Shown here: positions 16,180 through 22,337 of the stretch, one piece after another
How positions within the stretch are numbered: the first letter of the stretch is position 1
Layout: the number at the start of each line of letters is the position of its first letter
Assembly: GCA_964542895.1 (NCBI GenBank)
Contig: CAZIWT010000053.1
Span: 1 to 22,337, forward strand
DNA length: 22,337 nt
Direction: 5' to 3'
From: Zymogenus sp964542895
GTDB taxonomy: Bacteria; Desulfobacterota; Zymogenia; Zymogenales; Zymogenaceae
Made by a program: the position numbers and the translations under genes
Notes under the pieces: model-generated
What the model was told of the DNA's origin: nothing
Database searches by the model: none
The model's input: the letters and a program-made list of their open reading frames with translations, nothing else

Positions 16180-16677
16180 GTGCAGAAGATAATCTCGATA
16201 TTGGTGGAGGACAAGCCGGGCGTTTTGATGCGCATAGCCGGACTGTTTTTCAGGAGGGGCTTTAACATCGAGGCCCTCTCCGTGGGAAGCACCGAGATCC
16301 CCGGCAAGAGTCGGTTCACCATCACCGTAGACGGCGACGAGGCCGTCCTGGAACAGGTGAGAAAGCAGGTCCTGAAGCTGCTTAACGTCCACAGGACGGC
16401 GGAGCACGACCACAAGAACTCCCAGCTTCGGGAGTACGCCCTGATCAAGATAAACTTCTCCAAGAAGATAAAGACGGAGGTCCTGCACCTCGTCGAGTTC
16501 TTCGGTGGGAGGGTGATAGACATCTACGACGATGCGGCGATCATCGAGATAGCCGAGGAGGAGTCGAGGATCGACATGCTCTTCGAGCGGCTGGAGCCCT
16601 ACGGGATAATCGAGTCGCTGCGCACCGGGAAGGTCAGCATGTTCAGGGGCAAAAGGTCGATAAACCCCCAGAGGTAG
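16180..16677 (+). CDS. ilvN: Acetolactate synthase small (regulatory) subunit
   Basis: The 165-residue product starts with an ACT domain (1-75) holding VEDKPGVLMRIAGLFFRRGF and NIEAL, the region that binds valine in feedback control, followed by the C-terminal ACT-like ALS_ss domain (about 80-160, with FFGGRVIDIYDD and RTGKVSMFRG). Length equals the family norm. GTG 16180 is the start, with AAGGA (16168-16172) seven bases upstream. It directly follows ilvB and should regulate and stabilise it. A second, different small subunit gene lies 1.5 kb downstream. Confidence 0.94.
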   Translation: MQKIISILVEDKPGVLMRIAGLFFRRGFNIEALSVGSTEIPGKSRFTITVDGDEAVLEQVRKQVLKLLNVHRTAEHDHKNSQLREYALIKINFSKKIKTEVLHLVEFFGGRVIDIYDDAAIIEIAEEESRIDMLFERLEPYGIIESLRTGKVSMFRGKRSINPQR

Positions 16678-16679
16678 GG

Positions 16680-16881
16680 GGGTCAGGGAGATTTTTCGTG
16701 GGGGGGTAAAGGCATTTTTTGGGGATAGGGATTTTTTGCGGATGAGGCCGATCGAGGGGGGGAGGGGGATGTCGGGCATTTTTTATGCAGGGGGCTGGGA
16801 AGATTTTTTATAGGGGAGTAGGGTATTTTTGTACAGGTGGGTAGGGCACTTTTATACAGGGGGATAGGGCATTTTTGTGGA
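16680..16881 (+). repeat. Tandem 23-bp G-run/T-run repeat array
   Basis: Four consecutive copies keep an exact 23-base period: 16790-16812, 16813-16835, 16836-16858 and 16859-16881. Each has a G-run of up to five, then TAGGGCA or close to it, then a T-run and TACA or similar. A 26-base copy precedes them (16764-16789), and looser copies reach back to about 16680. The period is not a multiple of three, which argues against coding. Confidence 0.8.
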
Positions 16882-16969
16882 TGATACACAAGCCTTTCGG
16901 ACCGGATCAAAGCCTGTTCAACCGCTAAAATCGGAGGCCGGAAGGCGTGAAACACGAAAATCGCGGCTC

Positions 16970-16998
16970 TTGCCGCATAATTCGAGATATGTTATTCT
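16970..16998 (+). promoter_or_regulatory. Candidate promoter of the aldo/keto reductase
   Basis: TTGCCG (16970-16975) and TATTCT (16993-16998) are 17 bases apart, 37 bases before ATG 17036. Confidence 0.42.
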
Positions 16999-17035
16999 TA
17001 TTTCATTTTAAAAAACGTCGGCCAGGGGCAGAAAC

Positions 17036-18061
17036 ATGAAAAAAAATCGTTTAGGCAAGACCGGGCTAATGGTTTCGGAACTCGGTTTCGGCGGGATCCC
17101 CATTATGCAGTTGGAAGCAAACGATGCCGCTGAAATGGTCCGGTATTGTTTCGATCGCGGCGTCAACTTTTTCGATACGGCAAACATGTATATGGACAGT
17201 GAAGGAAAAATCGGGCAGGCATTGGAAGGCGTGCGCGACCAGGTTGTAATCGCCACCAAGTCGACGGAAAGATCTAAGGAAAAGGCGGCCGAACATATCG
17301 CCAACAGCCTTAAGCAGCTTCGCACCGATTATATAGACCTTTTTCAATTCCATAACCTGTCCGAGGAATCAGAATTGGAAACAGTCCTGGCCCCCGGCGG
17401 CGCTATGGAGGCGGCAACGGAGGCAAAAGGTAAAGGCCAGATCCGGCATATCGGGTTCAGCGCCCATAATAAGGACACGGCTCTCAAAGTCGTTCAAACC
17501 GGGCTGTTTGAAACTGTTCAGTTTCCTTTCAACTTTGTGGAAATCCAGGCCCTTGAAGCCTTGCATCCGGCGGCCCTGGAAAAAGAGATGGGCATTATAG
17601 CCATGAAACCTTTGGGCGGCGGCATGCTTGAACGGGCCGACCTCTGTTTTAAATTTCTCCAGCAACACCAGCATGTAATACCCATACCCGGAGTATCCAA
17701 TAAAAAAGAATTCGATCAGATCATGGCCATGTACGAAACGCCTCAACCGCTGACCGACCAGGACCGACAGGACATGGAAAGCATGCGTGAACAATTAGGA
17801 GATTCATTCTGCCGGCGTTGCGGTTATTGTCTGCCCTGTCCGCAAGGGGTGATGATCAGGGAGGCCCAGATGTTTCCGGCCATTATGAATCGCCTGGCGC
17901 CCTGGCAGGCCATGGCTTTTATGAAAGACATAATTGCCACGGTGGACGAATGCATCGAATGCGGCGAATGCGAAGAGAAATGCCCTTATAACTTACCCAT
18001 CGTTGAGATGCTCAGGCTCCATGCGGAGGGCTTCCGGGAACTCGAGGCCTCGCTAGGCTGA
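17036..18061 (+). CDS. Aldo/keto reductase with C-terminal Fe-S (ferredoxin-like) domain
   Basis: The 341-residue product has a TIM-barrel aldo/keto reductase domain with the full catalytic tetrad Asp 47, Tyr 52, Lys 75 and His 106, and a C-terminal domain with two cysteine sets: C259/C262/C265/C268 followed by Pro, and C306/C309/C312/C316 followed by Pro. These look like sites for [4Fe-4S] clusters, so it may couple electrons to a carbonyl substrate, which is unknown. Codon use differs sharply from neighbours: 13 of 16 arginines use CGN, while the acyl-CoA ligase nearby uses AGR for 14 of 16, and glutamate is mostly GAA rather than GAG. This suggests recent transfer. It sits between the two small-subunit genes without obvious link to them. 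Confidence 0.92.
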   Translation: MKKNRLGKTGLMVSELGFGGIPIMQLEANDAAEMVRYCFDRGVNFFDTANMYMDSEGKIGQALEGVRDQVVIATKSTERSKEKAAEHIANSLKQLRTDYIDLFQFHNLSEESELETVLAPGGAMEAATEAKGKGQIRHIGFSAHNKDTALKVVQTGLFETVQFPFNFVEIQALEALHPAALEKEMGIIAMKPLGGGMLERADLCFKFLQQHQHVIPIPGVSNKKEFDQIMAMYETPQPLTDQDRQDMESMREQLGDSFCRRCGYCLPCPQGVMIREAQMFPAIMNRLAPWQAMAFMKDIIATVDECIECGECEEKCPYNLPIVEMLRLHAEGFRELEASLG

Positions 18062-18154
18062 AATATAATATGTAAATATGTATTAGGGCCATCCCCGAAA
18101 AATGACAATGCATTGAATTATATCGAATAAAATAACATTAAGTTGTTCAAATAT

Positions 18155-18198
18155 TGATTAAAACGTGATTAAAACGTGATTGAAACGTGATTGAAACG
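18155..18198 (+). repeat. Four tandem 11-bp repeats before the second ilvN-like gene
   Basis: The unit TGATTRAAACG occurs four times with no gap: 18155-18165 and 18166-18176 with A at the variable base, 18177-18187 and 18188-18198 with G. The period is about one helical turn. The array ends 19 bases before ATG 18218 and includes an in-frame TTG (18191). Confidence 0.85.
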
Positions 18199-18217
18199 AT
18201 TTAACGGGTTTAACGAA

Positions 18218-18772
18218 ATGGAGAAGAAACTTGAGAGAGTCTTAAGGATATATCCAAAAGAAGAAGAGCAGGAGTTTACCATTTCCATCCTCTGCGAGAA
18301 CAAGCCGGGGGTGACCGCAAACGTCAGCAACCTCATCAGCAGGAGGGGATTTAACATCACCTCCTTTATCGGCGCCAGCACCCAGATTGAGGATGTCTAC
18401 AAGATAATTATCAAGTTGATGGCCACCCCCTCGGGACTCAAGGGGATCGTCAAGCAGATAGCGAAACTAATCAATATCATAGAGGTGAGGGACTCCCTGA
18501 AAGAGGAGTTTCTGGAATACGAGATGCTCCTTGTGAAGCTGAGATACAGCGTTGAGAAGCACGGGGACATCCTGCAGGTCGTGAATCACTACCACGGCGA
18601 GATCGTCGACCTTCACGAAGATAAGATAACCATCGCCTTTAACGGCACGCCCGAAAAGGTCGAGACGATATTCGCCCTGATAAAGCCCTTCGGGTGTCTC
18701 GATGTGGTCAAGTCGGGGATTGCGGTAATGAGGAAATACGAAAACAATGAATCGAACGGGTACTCCGACTGA
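18218..18772 (+). CDS. Second acetolactate synthase small-subunit-like protein (ACT domains)
   Basis: The 184-residue product is built like IlvN/IlvH: an ACT domain with CENKPGVTANVSNLISRRGF and NITSF, where the Asn, Gly and second Asn that bind valine in E. coli IlvH are kept, and a C-terminal ALS_ss domain (EMLLVKLRY, HYHGEIVDLHED, KSGIAVMRKY). It differs from the 16180 copy in sequence and has an extra N-terminal stretch of about 20 residues. No catalytic subunit is beside it, so it may serve the nearby ilvB as an alternative regulator, or act on another enzyme. ATG 18218 is preferred to TTG 18191, but neither has a clear ribosome binding site; the TTG lies inside the 11-bp repeats. Confidence 0.85.
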   Translation: MEKKLERVLRIYPKEEEQEFTISILCENKPGVTANVSNLISRRGFNITSFIGASTQIEDVYKIIIKLMATPSGLKGIVKQIAKLINIIEVRDSLKEEFLEYEMLLVKLRYSVEKHGDILQVVNHYHGEIVDLHEDKITIAFNGTPEKVETIFALIKPFGCLDVVKSGIAVMRKYENNESNGYSD

Positions 18773-18787
18773 CGGCTCAGGCCTTTT

Positions 18788-18817
18788 TTGAGTTGGAAAG
18801 ATATTTTGATCTATTAA
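18788..18817 (+). promoter_or_regulatory. Possible promoter of the acyl-CoA ligase gene
   Basis: TTGAGT (18788-18793) and TATTAA (18812-18817) are 18 bases apart, but only 19 bases separate the -10 box from ATG 18837, leaving a short leader. Confidence 0.33.
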
Positions 18818-18836
18818 CTTTTTAAGAGAGGATTAA

Positions 18837-20516
18837 ATGGAAGAGAAATTATGGCATAAGTCTTATGCAGAGGGCGTAAAAAAAAGCATTAAATATGAAA
18901 AGATTACCATATCGCAGGCCCTGACGAGATCGGCCGAAAGAAGTCCGAACATGGTGGCCCTGAATTACATGGGAAACAAGATCACTTACAAAAAGCTCAA
19001 CGCCATGGTGAATCAGTTTGCCAGGGCGTTGTTGGACCTTGGTGTCAAAGAGGGGGACAAGATCGCCGTTTGTCTCCCGAACCTTCCCCAGACCGTTGTA
19101 ACGAACATGGCGATCTGGCGGGTCGGGGCGGTGGCGGTTCAGAACAACCCCCTCTACACGGAGAGGGAGCTCACCTATCAGCTCAACGACTCCGACTCCA
19201 GGATGATAATCACGATGGCCCTTCTGGTCCCAAGGATCGATAAGATCAAGGGGGACACAAAGATCGAGAAGACGATAGCCTGTCATATAAACTCCTATCT
19301 CCCGTTTCCGAAAAAGCAGCTTTTCCCCTACGTCAGGAAGGCGATGCACAGAAAGATCACGCCCACAGAAGACCTGATGGTTTTCCAGGACGTGATAAAG
19401 AAATACTCAACTGAGCCGCTCGAGGACAAGAGCAAGTGGGAAGAGCTGTCGACGCTCCTCTACACGGGAGGGACGACCGGGGTGAGCAAGGGGGTCATGC
19501 TCTCTCACGAGAACATCAGCGTCAACGTCCAGCAGCTGGTCGGGTGGTTCCCGGACATCGCCCCCGGCGAGGTAAGGATGGTGGGGACGTTCCCGATATT
19601 TCACACGGCCGGCTTCACGGCGGTCCAGAATACCAATATCTGGCAGTCCTGGGAGCATATCATGATTCCGAGGCCGGAGCCGAAGGCAATCGTCGATATT
19701 CTGAAAAACGACAAGCCTAACTGGCTTCCCGGCGTGCCGACGATCTTCGTGGGCCTCCTGAACGAGCCTGAATTCAGAAAAATGAACCTTACCTTTATCG
19801 ACGGGTTCATCTCCGGCGCGGCCCCCTTGGCCACGGACACGATAAACGAACTCAAGGGGCTGACCGGCGCAACCATCTGCGAGGTCTACGGACTCACGGA
19901 GACGGCACCCCTGGCCACGGCCGGTCCCTGGGGCGGGAAGCTCAAGCCCGGTACTGTGGGTGTCCCCGTCCCCGACACAGACATCAAGGTCGTCGACATC
20001 GAGAAGGGGAAGAAGGAGATGAAGTTAGGGGAGCCGGGGGAGATCATCATCAAGGGCCCCCAGGTAATGATGGGATATTATAAGAAGCCGAAAGAGACAA
20101 AAGAGGTCTTGAAGGACGGCTGGTTCTACACCGGGGACATCGGCACCTTCGACGAAGACGGATACCTAACAATCGTCGACAGGAAGAAGGACATGATAAT
20201 CGCCGGCGGATACAACATCTACCCGCTGGAGATCGACGATATCCTCTTCGACCACCCGAAGGTCCTCGAGGCCTGCACGGTGGGCGTCCCCCACGGGTAC
20301 CGCGGCGAGACGGTAAAGGCCTTCATCGTGGTGAAGGAGGGGGAGACCTTGACGGAAGAAGATGTAACGAAATACTGCAAGGAGAAGATGGCCGCCTACA
20401 AGGTGCCGAAGATAATCGAGTTCGTGGACGACCTTCCGAAGTCCGCGGTGGGTAAGATCTTAAGAAAGGAGCTGAGGGCAAAGGAACTTGAGAAGGCGAA
20501 GAAAGAGAAGAAGTAG
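18837..20516 (+). CDS. AMP-forming acyl-CoA synthetase (long-chain fatty acid-CoA ligase type)
   Basis: The enzyme activates a carboxylic acid with ATP to an acyl-AMP and then an acyl-CoA. The 559-residue product shows the ANL superfamily motifs in order: P-loop YTGGTTGVSKGVMLSH (about 209-224), GAAPL, YGLTETAP, the hinge region WFYTGDIGTFDEDGYLTIVDR, and the catalytic lysine in PKSAVGKILRKEL near the C-terminus. Length and motif spelling fit long-chain fatty-acyl ligases, but chain length preference cannot be read from this. AGAGAGGA lies just before ATG 18837. It stands alone, 64 bases after the second ilvN-like gene, and converges on the permease gene. Confidence 0.92.
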   Translation: MEEKLWHKSYAEGVKKSIKYEKITISQALTRSAERSPNMVALNYMGNKITYKKLNAMVNQFARALLDLGVKEGDKIAVCLPNLPQTVVTNMAIWRVGAVAVQNNPLYTERELTYQLNDSDSRMIITMALLVPRIDKIKGDTKIEKTIACHINSYLPFPKKQLFPYVRKAMHRKITPTEDLMVFQDVIKKYSTEPLEDKSKWEELSTLLYTGGTTGVSKGVMLSHENISVNVQQLVGWFPDIAPGEVRMVGTFPIFHTAGFTAVQNTNIWQSWEHIMIPRPEPKAIVDILKNDKPNWLPGVPTIFVGLLNEPEFRKMNLTFIDGFISGAAPLATDTINELKGLTGATICEVYGLTETAPLATAGPWGGKLKPGTVGVPVPDTDIKVVDIEKGKKEMKLGEPGEIIIKGPQVMMGYYKKPKETKEVLKDGWFYTGDIGTFDEDGYLTIVDRKKDMIIAGGYNIYPLEIDDILFDHPKVLEACTVGVPHGYRGETVKAFIVVKEGETLTEEDVTKYCKEKMAAYKVPKIIEFVDDLPKSAVGKILRKELRAKELEKAKKEKK

Positions 20517-20842
20517 CGTTTTTTTGATTGTGGGTTTTGGGTTGCCGGCTGGAGGGTTGGTGAAATTTGTTATCGACTGAAAGATTTTTTTTAGAGGGAA
20601 GGTGTGGGTGGATAGGTGTTGTCTTCCGCTCCTGAATCGTCATGGTTGGGGAAAGCCCGTGGTTTTTGGGGGAGGGGCGGGATTTTTCGATCGATGATCG
20701 TGATAGTGTAGGATTTCCTGCTTGATCGGCGATACGATTTGACGCCGGCCGTCGATTCACGGATGACCAAGTAGCAGTGTTGGGGAGAGAGAAGGAGCTC
20801 TCTCAAAACCGTATTTGATCTAAAAAGGATAGAAACAATTTT
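20517..20842. other. Gene-free G/T-rich stretch after the acyl-CoA ligase
   Basis: About 325 bases without a credible gene. The first part is rich in G-runs and T-runs on the plus strand; T8-AGAGGGAAGG (20585-20602) resembles the ends of the repeats near 5020 and 5075. Minus-strand open frames here have low-complexity Ser/Pro/Arg composition and no support. Confidence 0.65.
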
Positions 20843-20887
20843 AAAGGGGAGACGGCGCTTTATAACAAGGGCTGTCTCCCCTTTTTT
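20843..20887. terminator. Terminator between convergent genes
   Basis: AAAGGGGAGACGGC (20843-20856) pairs with GCTGTCTCCCCTTT (20871-20884), a stem of up to 14 pairs including G-T, around a 14-base loop. TTTTTT (20882-20887) follows on the plus strand. On the minus strand the stem is followed by TTTAAAATTG, so it may also work, less strongly, for the permease gene. Confidence 0.85.
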
Positions 20888-20923
20888 CTACATTGATCAG
20901 GTTTCAAATTGCGGGCGATTTCC

Positions 20924-22063
20924 TCAATCGTGGTGGGCGTGATCATCATCGCGGTGGATATGCTCCACGGAGCAGGTTGAATCGCAGCTCCCCTTCCTCT
21001 TTACGTACTTGTTGTATATGGCGAAGAGAAGGAGGAGGGCGGTAAGGATGGCGAGAACGACCTTGACCGGCTCGCCGATAAACTCCGACGCCCTTCCCGC
21101 GTAGGCCTCGGGAGATATCTTTAAGTAGGAGTAGAGCCGGTCTGTCAGGAGCCCCATCGATACTGCGACGACGGATATGGTCGCCAGGTAGATCGCGGCG
21201 GATCGTTTCCCCAGCGTCGCCGCCACAACGGATAGGGACGCCAGATTCGTCGCCGGGCCTGCAAGCAGAAACACCAAAGCCGCCCCGGGGCTTACGCCGG
21301 AGAGGATCAAGGCCGCCGCGATGGGGGTTGAGGCGGTGGCGCAGATGTACATCGGTATTCCCGCAAGAAGCATTATCAACATCGCGTGGAGGCCGCCGCC
21401 GAGGTATCTCTCCATCAGCTGCTCCGGGGCGAGAAAGGTTATCGCCCCCGCCGCGACAACACCGACCGTGAACCAGAGGGCGAAATCCTCGAACAGCTCG
21501 CCGAAGGAGTATTTGACCGCCGCCGTAAGCTTCTCAAATAAGGTGTGGTGGCTCCTGTGTATCTCTATGGGACAGTCGATCCCGTCGCAGCAGCCGTCCA
21601 CCTTGCAGGTGATGTCTCTCTTTCCCGGGTCCGCCTCGCCTTCTTCGTCCGAGGTGAAATTATCCGCAATTCCCGCTACAACTGCGGATATAAAAGCGGA
21701 AATCGGCCTTATTACCGTCATCAGGGGGTCGATCAGGGCGTAGGTCACGGCGATGGAATCCACTCCCGACTCCGGGGTGGAGATGAGAAAGGATAGGGTG
21801 GCCCCCCGGGTGGCCCCCTGTTTTCGCAAGGAGACGGCAGCCGGCAGCACCCCGCAGGAGCATAGCGGTATAGGGATTCCGAATATCGACGCCAGGAGGA
21901 CCGACCTTACCTTGCCCTTCCCGAAGTGTTTGTAGATCGTTTCCGGATTTACGAAGATGTAGAGGAGTCCCGCAAAGAGGGAGCCGAAAAGTACGTAGGG
22001 GGCGGCCTCCTTCAGTATCCACCAGGTGGCGTTGAGGACTCCCAGCAATGTATCGATTATCAT
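20924..22063 (-). CDS. DUF318/SO_0444-type metal permease with Cys/His-rich segments
   Basis: The 379-residue product has about eight to ten membrane helices and the DUF318 (ArsP-like) permease signatures PLCSCGVLP (66-74, Cys 68 and Cys 70) and ICATASTPIAAAL (Cys 241). Relatives export heavy metals or organoarsenicals. Two soluble segments look metal-binding: a loop at about 135-175 with Cys 153, 158, 159, 164 and His 169, 172, 173, and the C-terminal tail with Cys 360, 364 and His 368, 370, 375, 377, 378. ATG 22063 is chosen because AAGGTG lies five to six bases upstream; an in-frame TTG at 22084 has less support. The long leader with a nested dyad suggests metal-responsive control. The ion is unknown; Cu, Zn or arsenic are candidates. 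Confidence 0.86.
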   Translation of the reverse strand: MIIDTLLGVLNATWWILKEAAPYVLFGSLFAGLLYIFVNPETIYKHFGKGKVRSVLLASIFGIPIPLCSCGVLPAAVSLRKQGATRGATLSFLISTPESGVDSIAVTYALIDPLMTVIRPISAFISAVVAGIADNFTSDEEGEADPGKRDITCKVDGCCDGIDCPIEIHRSHHTLFEKLTAAVKYSFGELFEDFALWFTVGVVAAGAITFLAPEQLMERYLGGGLHAMLIMLLAGIPMYICATASTPIAAALILSGVSPGAALVFLLAGPATNLASLSVVAATLGKRSAAIYLATISVVAVSMGLLTDRLYSYLKISPEAYAGRASEFIGEPVKVVLAILTALLLLFAIYNKYVKRKGSCDSTCSVEHIHRDDDHAHHD

Positions 22064-22140
22064 AATATTTTCACCTTCTTTCAATCCCCTCGTTTAGAGC
22101 ACCGTTTCTGCTCGAAAGGTTAGAGGATGCAATACTATTC

Positions 22141-22210
22141 AATATTAGATATGCCTAAATATATTAGTCTGTTAAATGTTTTACTAATATATATAGCCTC
22201 ACCTAATATT
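22141..22210. promoter_or_regulatory. Nested dyad upstream of the permease (candidate operator)
   Basis: ATATTAG occurs at 22142-22148 and 22161-22167; its reverse complement CTAATAT occurs at 22184-22190 and 22203-22209. Both pairs share the same centre (22175.5) and both steps are 19 bases. The inner pair extends to a perfect 10-bp inverted repeat, ATATATTAGT (22159-22168) / ACTAATATAT (22183-22192). It lies downstream of the likely -10 box and overlaps it at one end. Confidence 0.72.
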
Positions 22211-22236
22211 ATCGCTTGACATTATCTATATGTCAA
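22208..22236 (-). promoter_or_regulatory. Sigma70 promoter of the permease gene
   Basis: On the minus strand, TTGACA (22236-22231) is an exact -35 box and GATAAT (22213-22208) a five-of-six -10 box, 17 bases apart. Transcription would start near 22201, giving a leader of about 137 bases. Confidence 0.68.
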
Positions 22237-22238
22237 GC
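22214..22238. promoter_or_regulatory. Perfect inverted repeat over the permease -35 region
   Basis: GCTTGACAT (22214-22222) and ATGTCAAGC (22230-22238) form a perfect 9-bp inverted repeat around TATCTAT. On the plus strand it is followed by A and seven T, so it could also terminate transcription arriving from the left; its position over the -35 box equally suits an operator. Confidence 0.62.
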
Positions 22239-22337
22239 ATTTTTTTCGAAAGACATATTAAGTCGAAAGTCGGGATGGCTTTTGAGGCGTGATTGTATAA
22301 GGATGTTATCTGCTGTCTATAAATTCAAGTTATGGTT

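Larger units (their letters stand above)
16678..17035. other. Gene-free region with G/T-rich repeats before the aldo/keto reductase
   Basis: 358 bases without a credible gene. The left two-thirds is a G-run/T-run repeat array; the rest holds a possible promoter at the right end. A minus-strand open frame here only reads through the repeats and is not a likely gene. Confidence 0.7.

Noticed and set aside
16764..16881. CRISPR array
   Set aside because: The repeats are adjacent without unique spacers, and there are no cas genes.
16683..16955. A 90-codon minus-strand open frame with Pro/Lys/Cys repeats
   Set aside because: It just translates the 23-bp G/T repeat array, whose period is not a multiple of three; no start signal or family support.
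18155..18198. CRISPR array or replication iterons
   Set aside because: Units are only 11 bp without spacers and no replication initiator gene is nearby.
22332..22337. Start of a divergent regulator gene at the right edge
   Set aside because: An ATG is present, but only two codons are visible and no ribosome binding site precedes it.

Overview
The window reads as chromosomal DNA of a Gram-negative anaerobe. It carries SecD/SecF, a lipoprotein and a LolA-type carrier (so an outer membrane), two radical SAM enzymes, and a B12-dependent methyltransferase with its corrinoid protein. The gene mix and the strong use of AGG/AGA arginine and GAG glutamate codons resemble deltaproteobacterial (Desulfobacterota-like) genomes. 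That placement is inference; no rRNA or other marker is present.

Layout. 1-3394 (+): a long leader hairpin, then secD, secF and a family 2 glycosyltransferase that overlaps secF by 61 nt. 3425-4836 (+): a radical SAM protein with its own sigma70-like promoter, followed by G/T-rich repeats. 5134-10029 (+): an envelope/secretion block made of a DUF4292-like lipoprotein, a small exported protein, a NodB-type polysaccharide deacetylase, LolA (ATGA overlap with the deacetylase), an exported phospholipase C/P1-nuclease-like protein behind a perfect consensus promoter, and another small exported protein closed by a strong terminator. 10154-14142 (-): a B12-binding radical SAM protein, a non-pyrrolysine MttB-family methyltransferase and its corrinoid protein. 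14478-18772 (+): acetolactate synthase large subunit ilvB, small subunit ilvN, a 23-bp G/T-rich tandem repeat, an aldo/keto reductase with two Fe-S cysteine clusters and foreign-looking codon use, and a second IlvN-like regulatory subunit preceded by four 11-bp repeats. 18837-20516 (+): an acyl-CoA ligase. 20924-22063 (-): a DUF318/SO_0444-type metal permease with Cys/His-rich segments, controlled from a region with a striking nested dyad.

How the genes fit together. SecDF, lipoprotein, LolA and exported proteins all concern export and envelope building. The minus-strand trio is consistent with methyl transfer from a quaternary or tertiary amine to a corrinoid. The ilv genes start branched-chain amino acid synthesis, with two candidate regulatory subunits for one catalytic subunit. 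The most interesting non-coding signals are the secD leader hairpin, the permease dyad, the 11-bp repeats before the second ilvN, and G/T-rich repeats after several plus-strand genes. I did not find a clear new multi-gene defence or mobile system.
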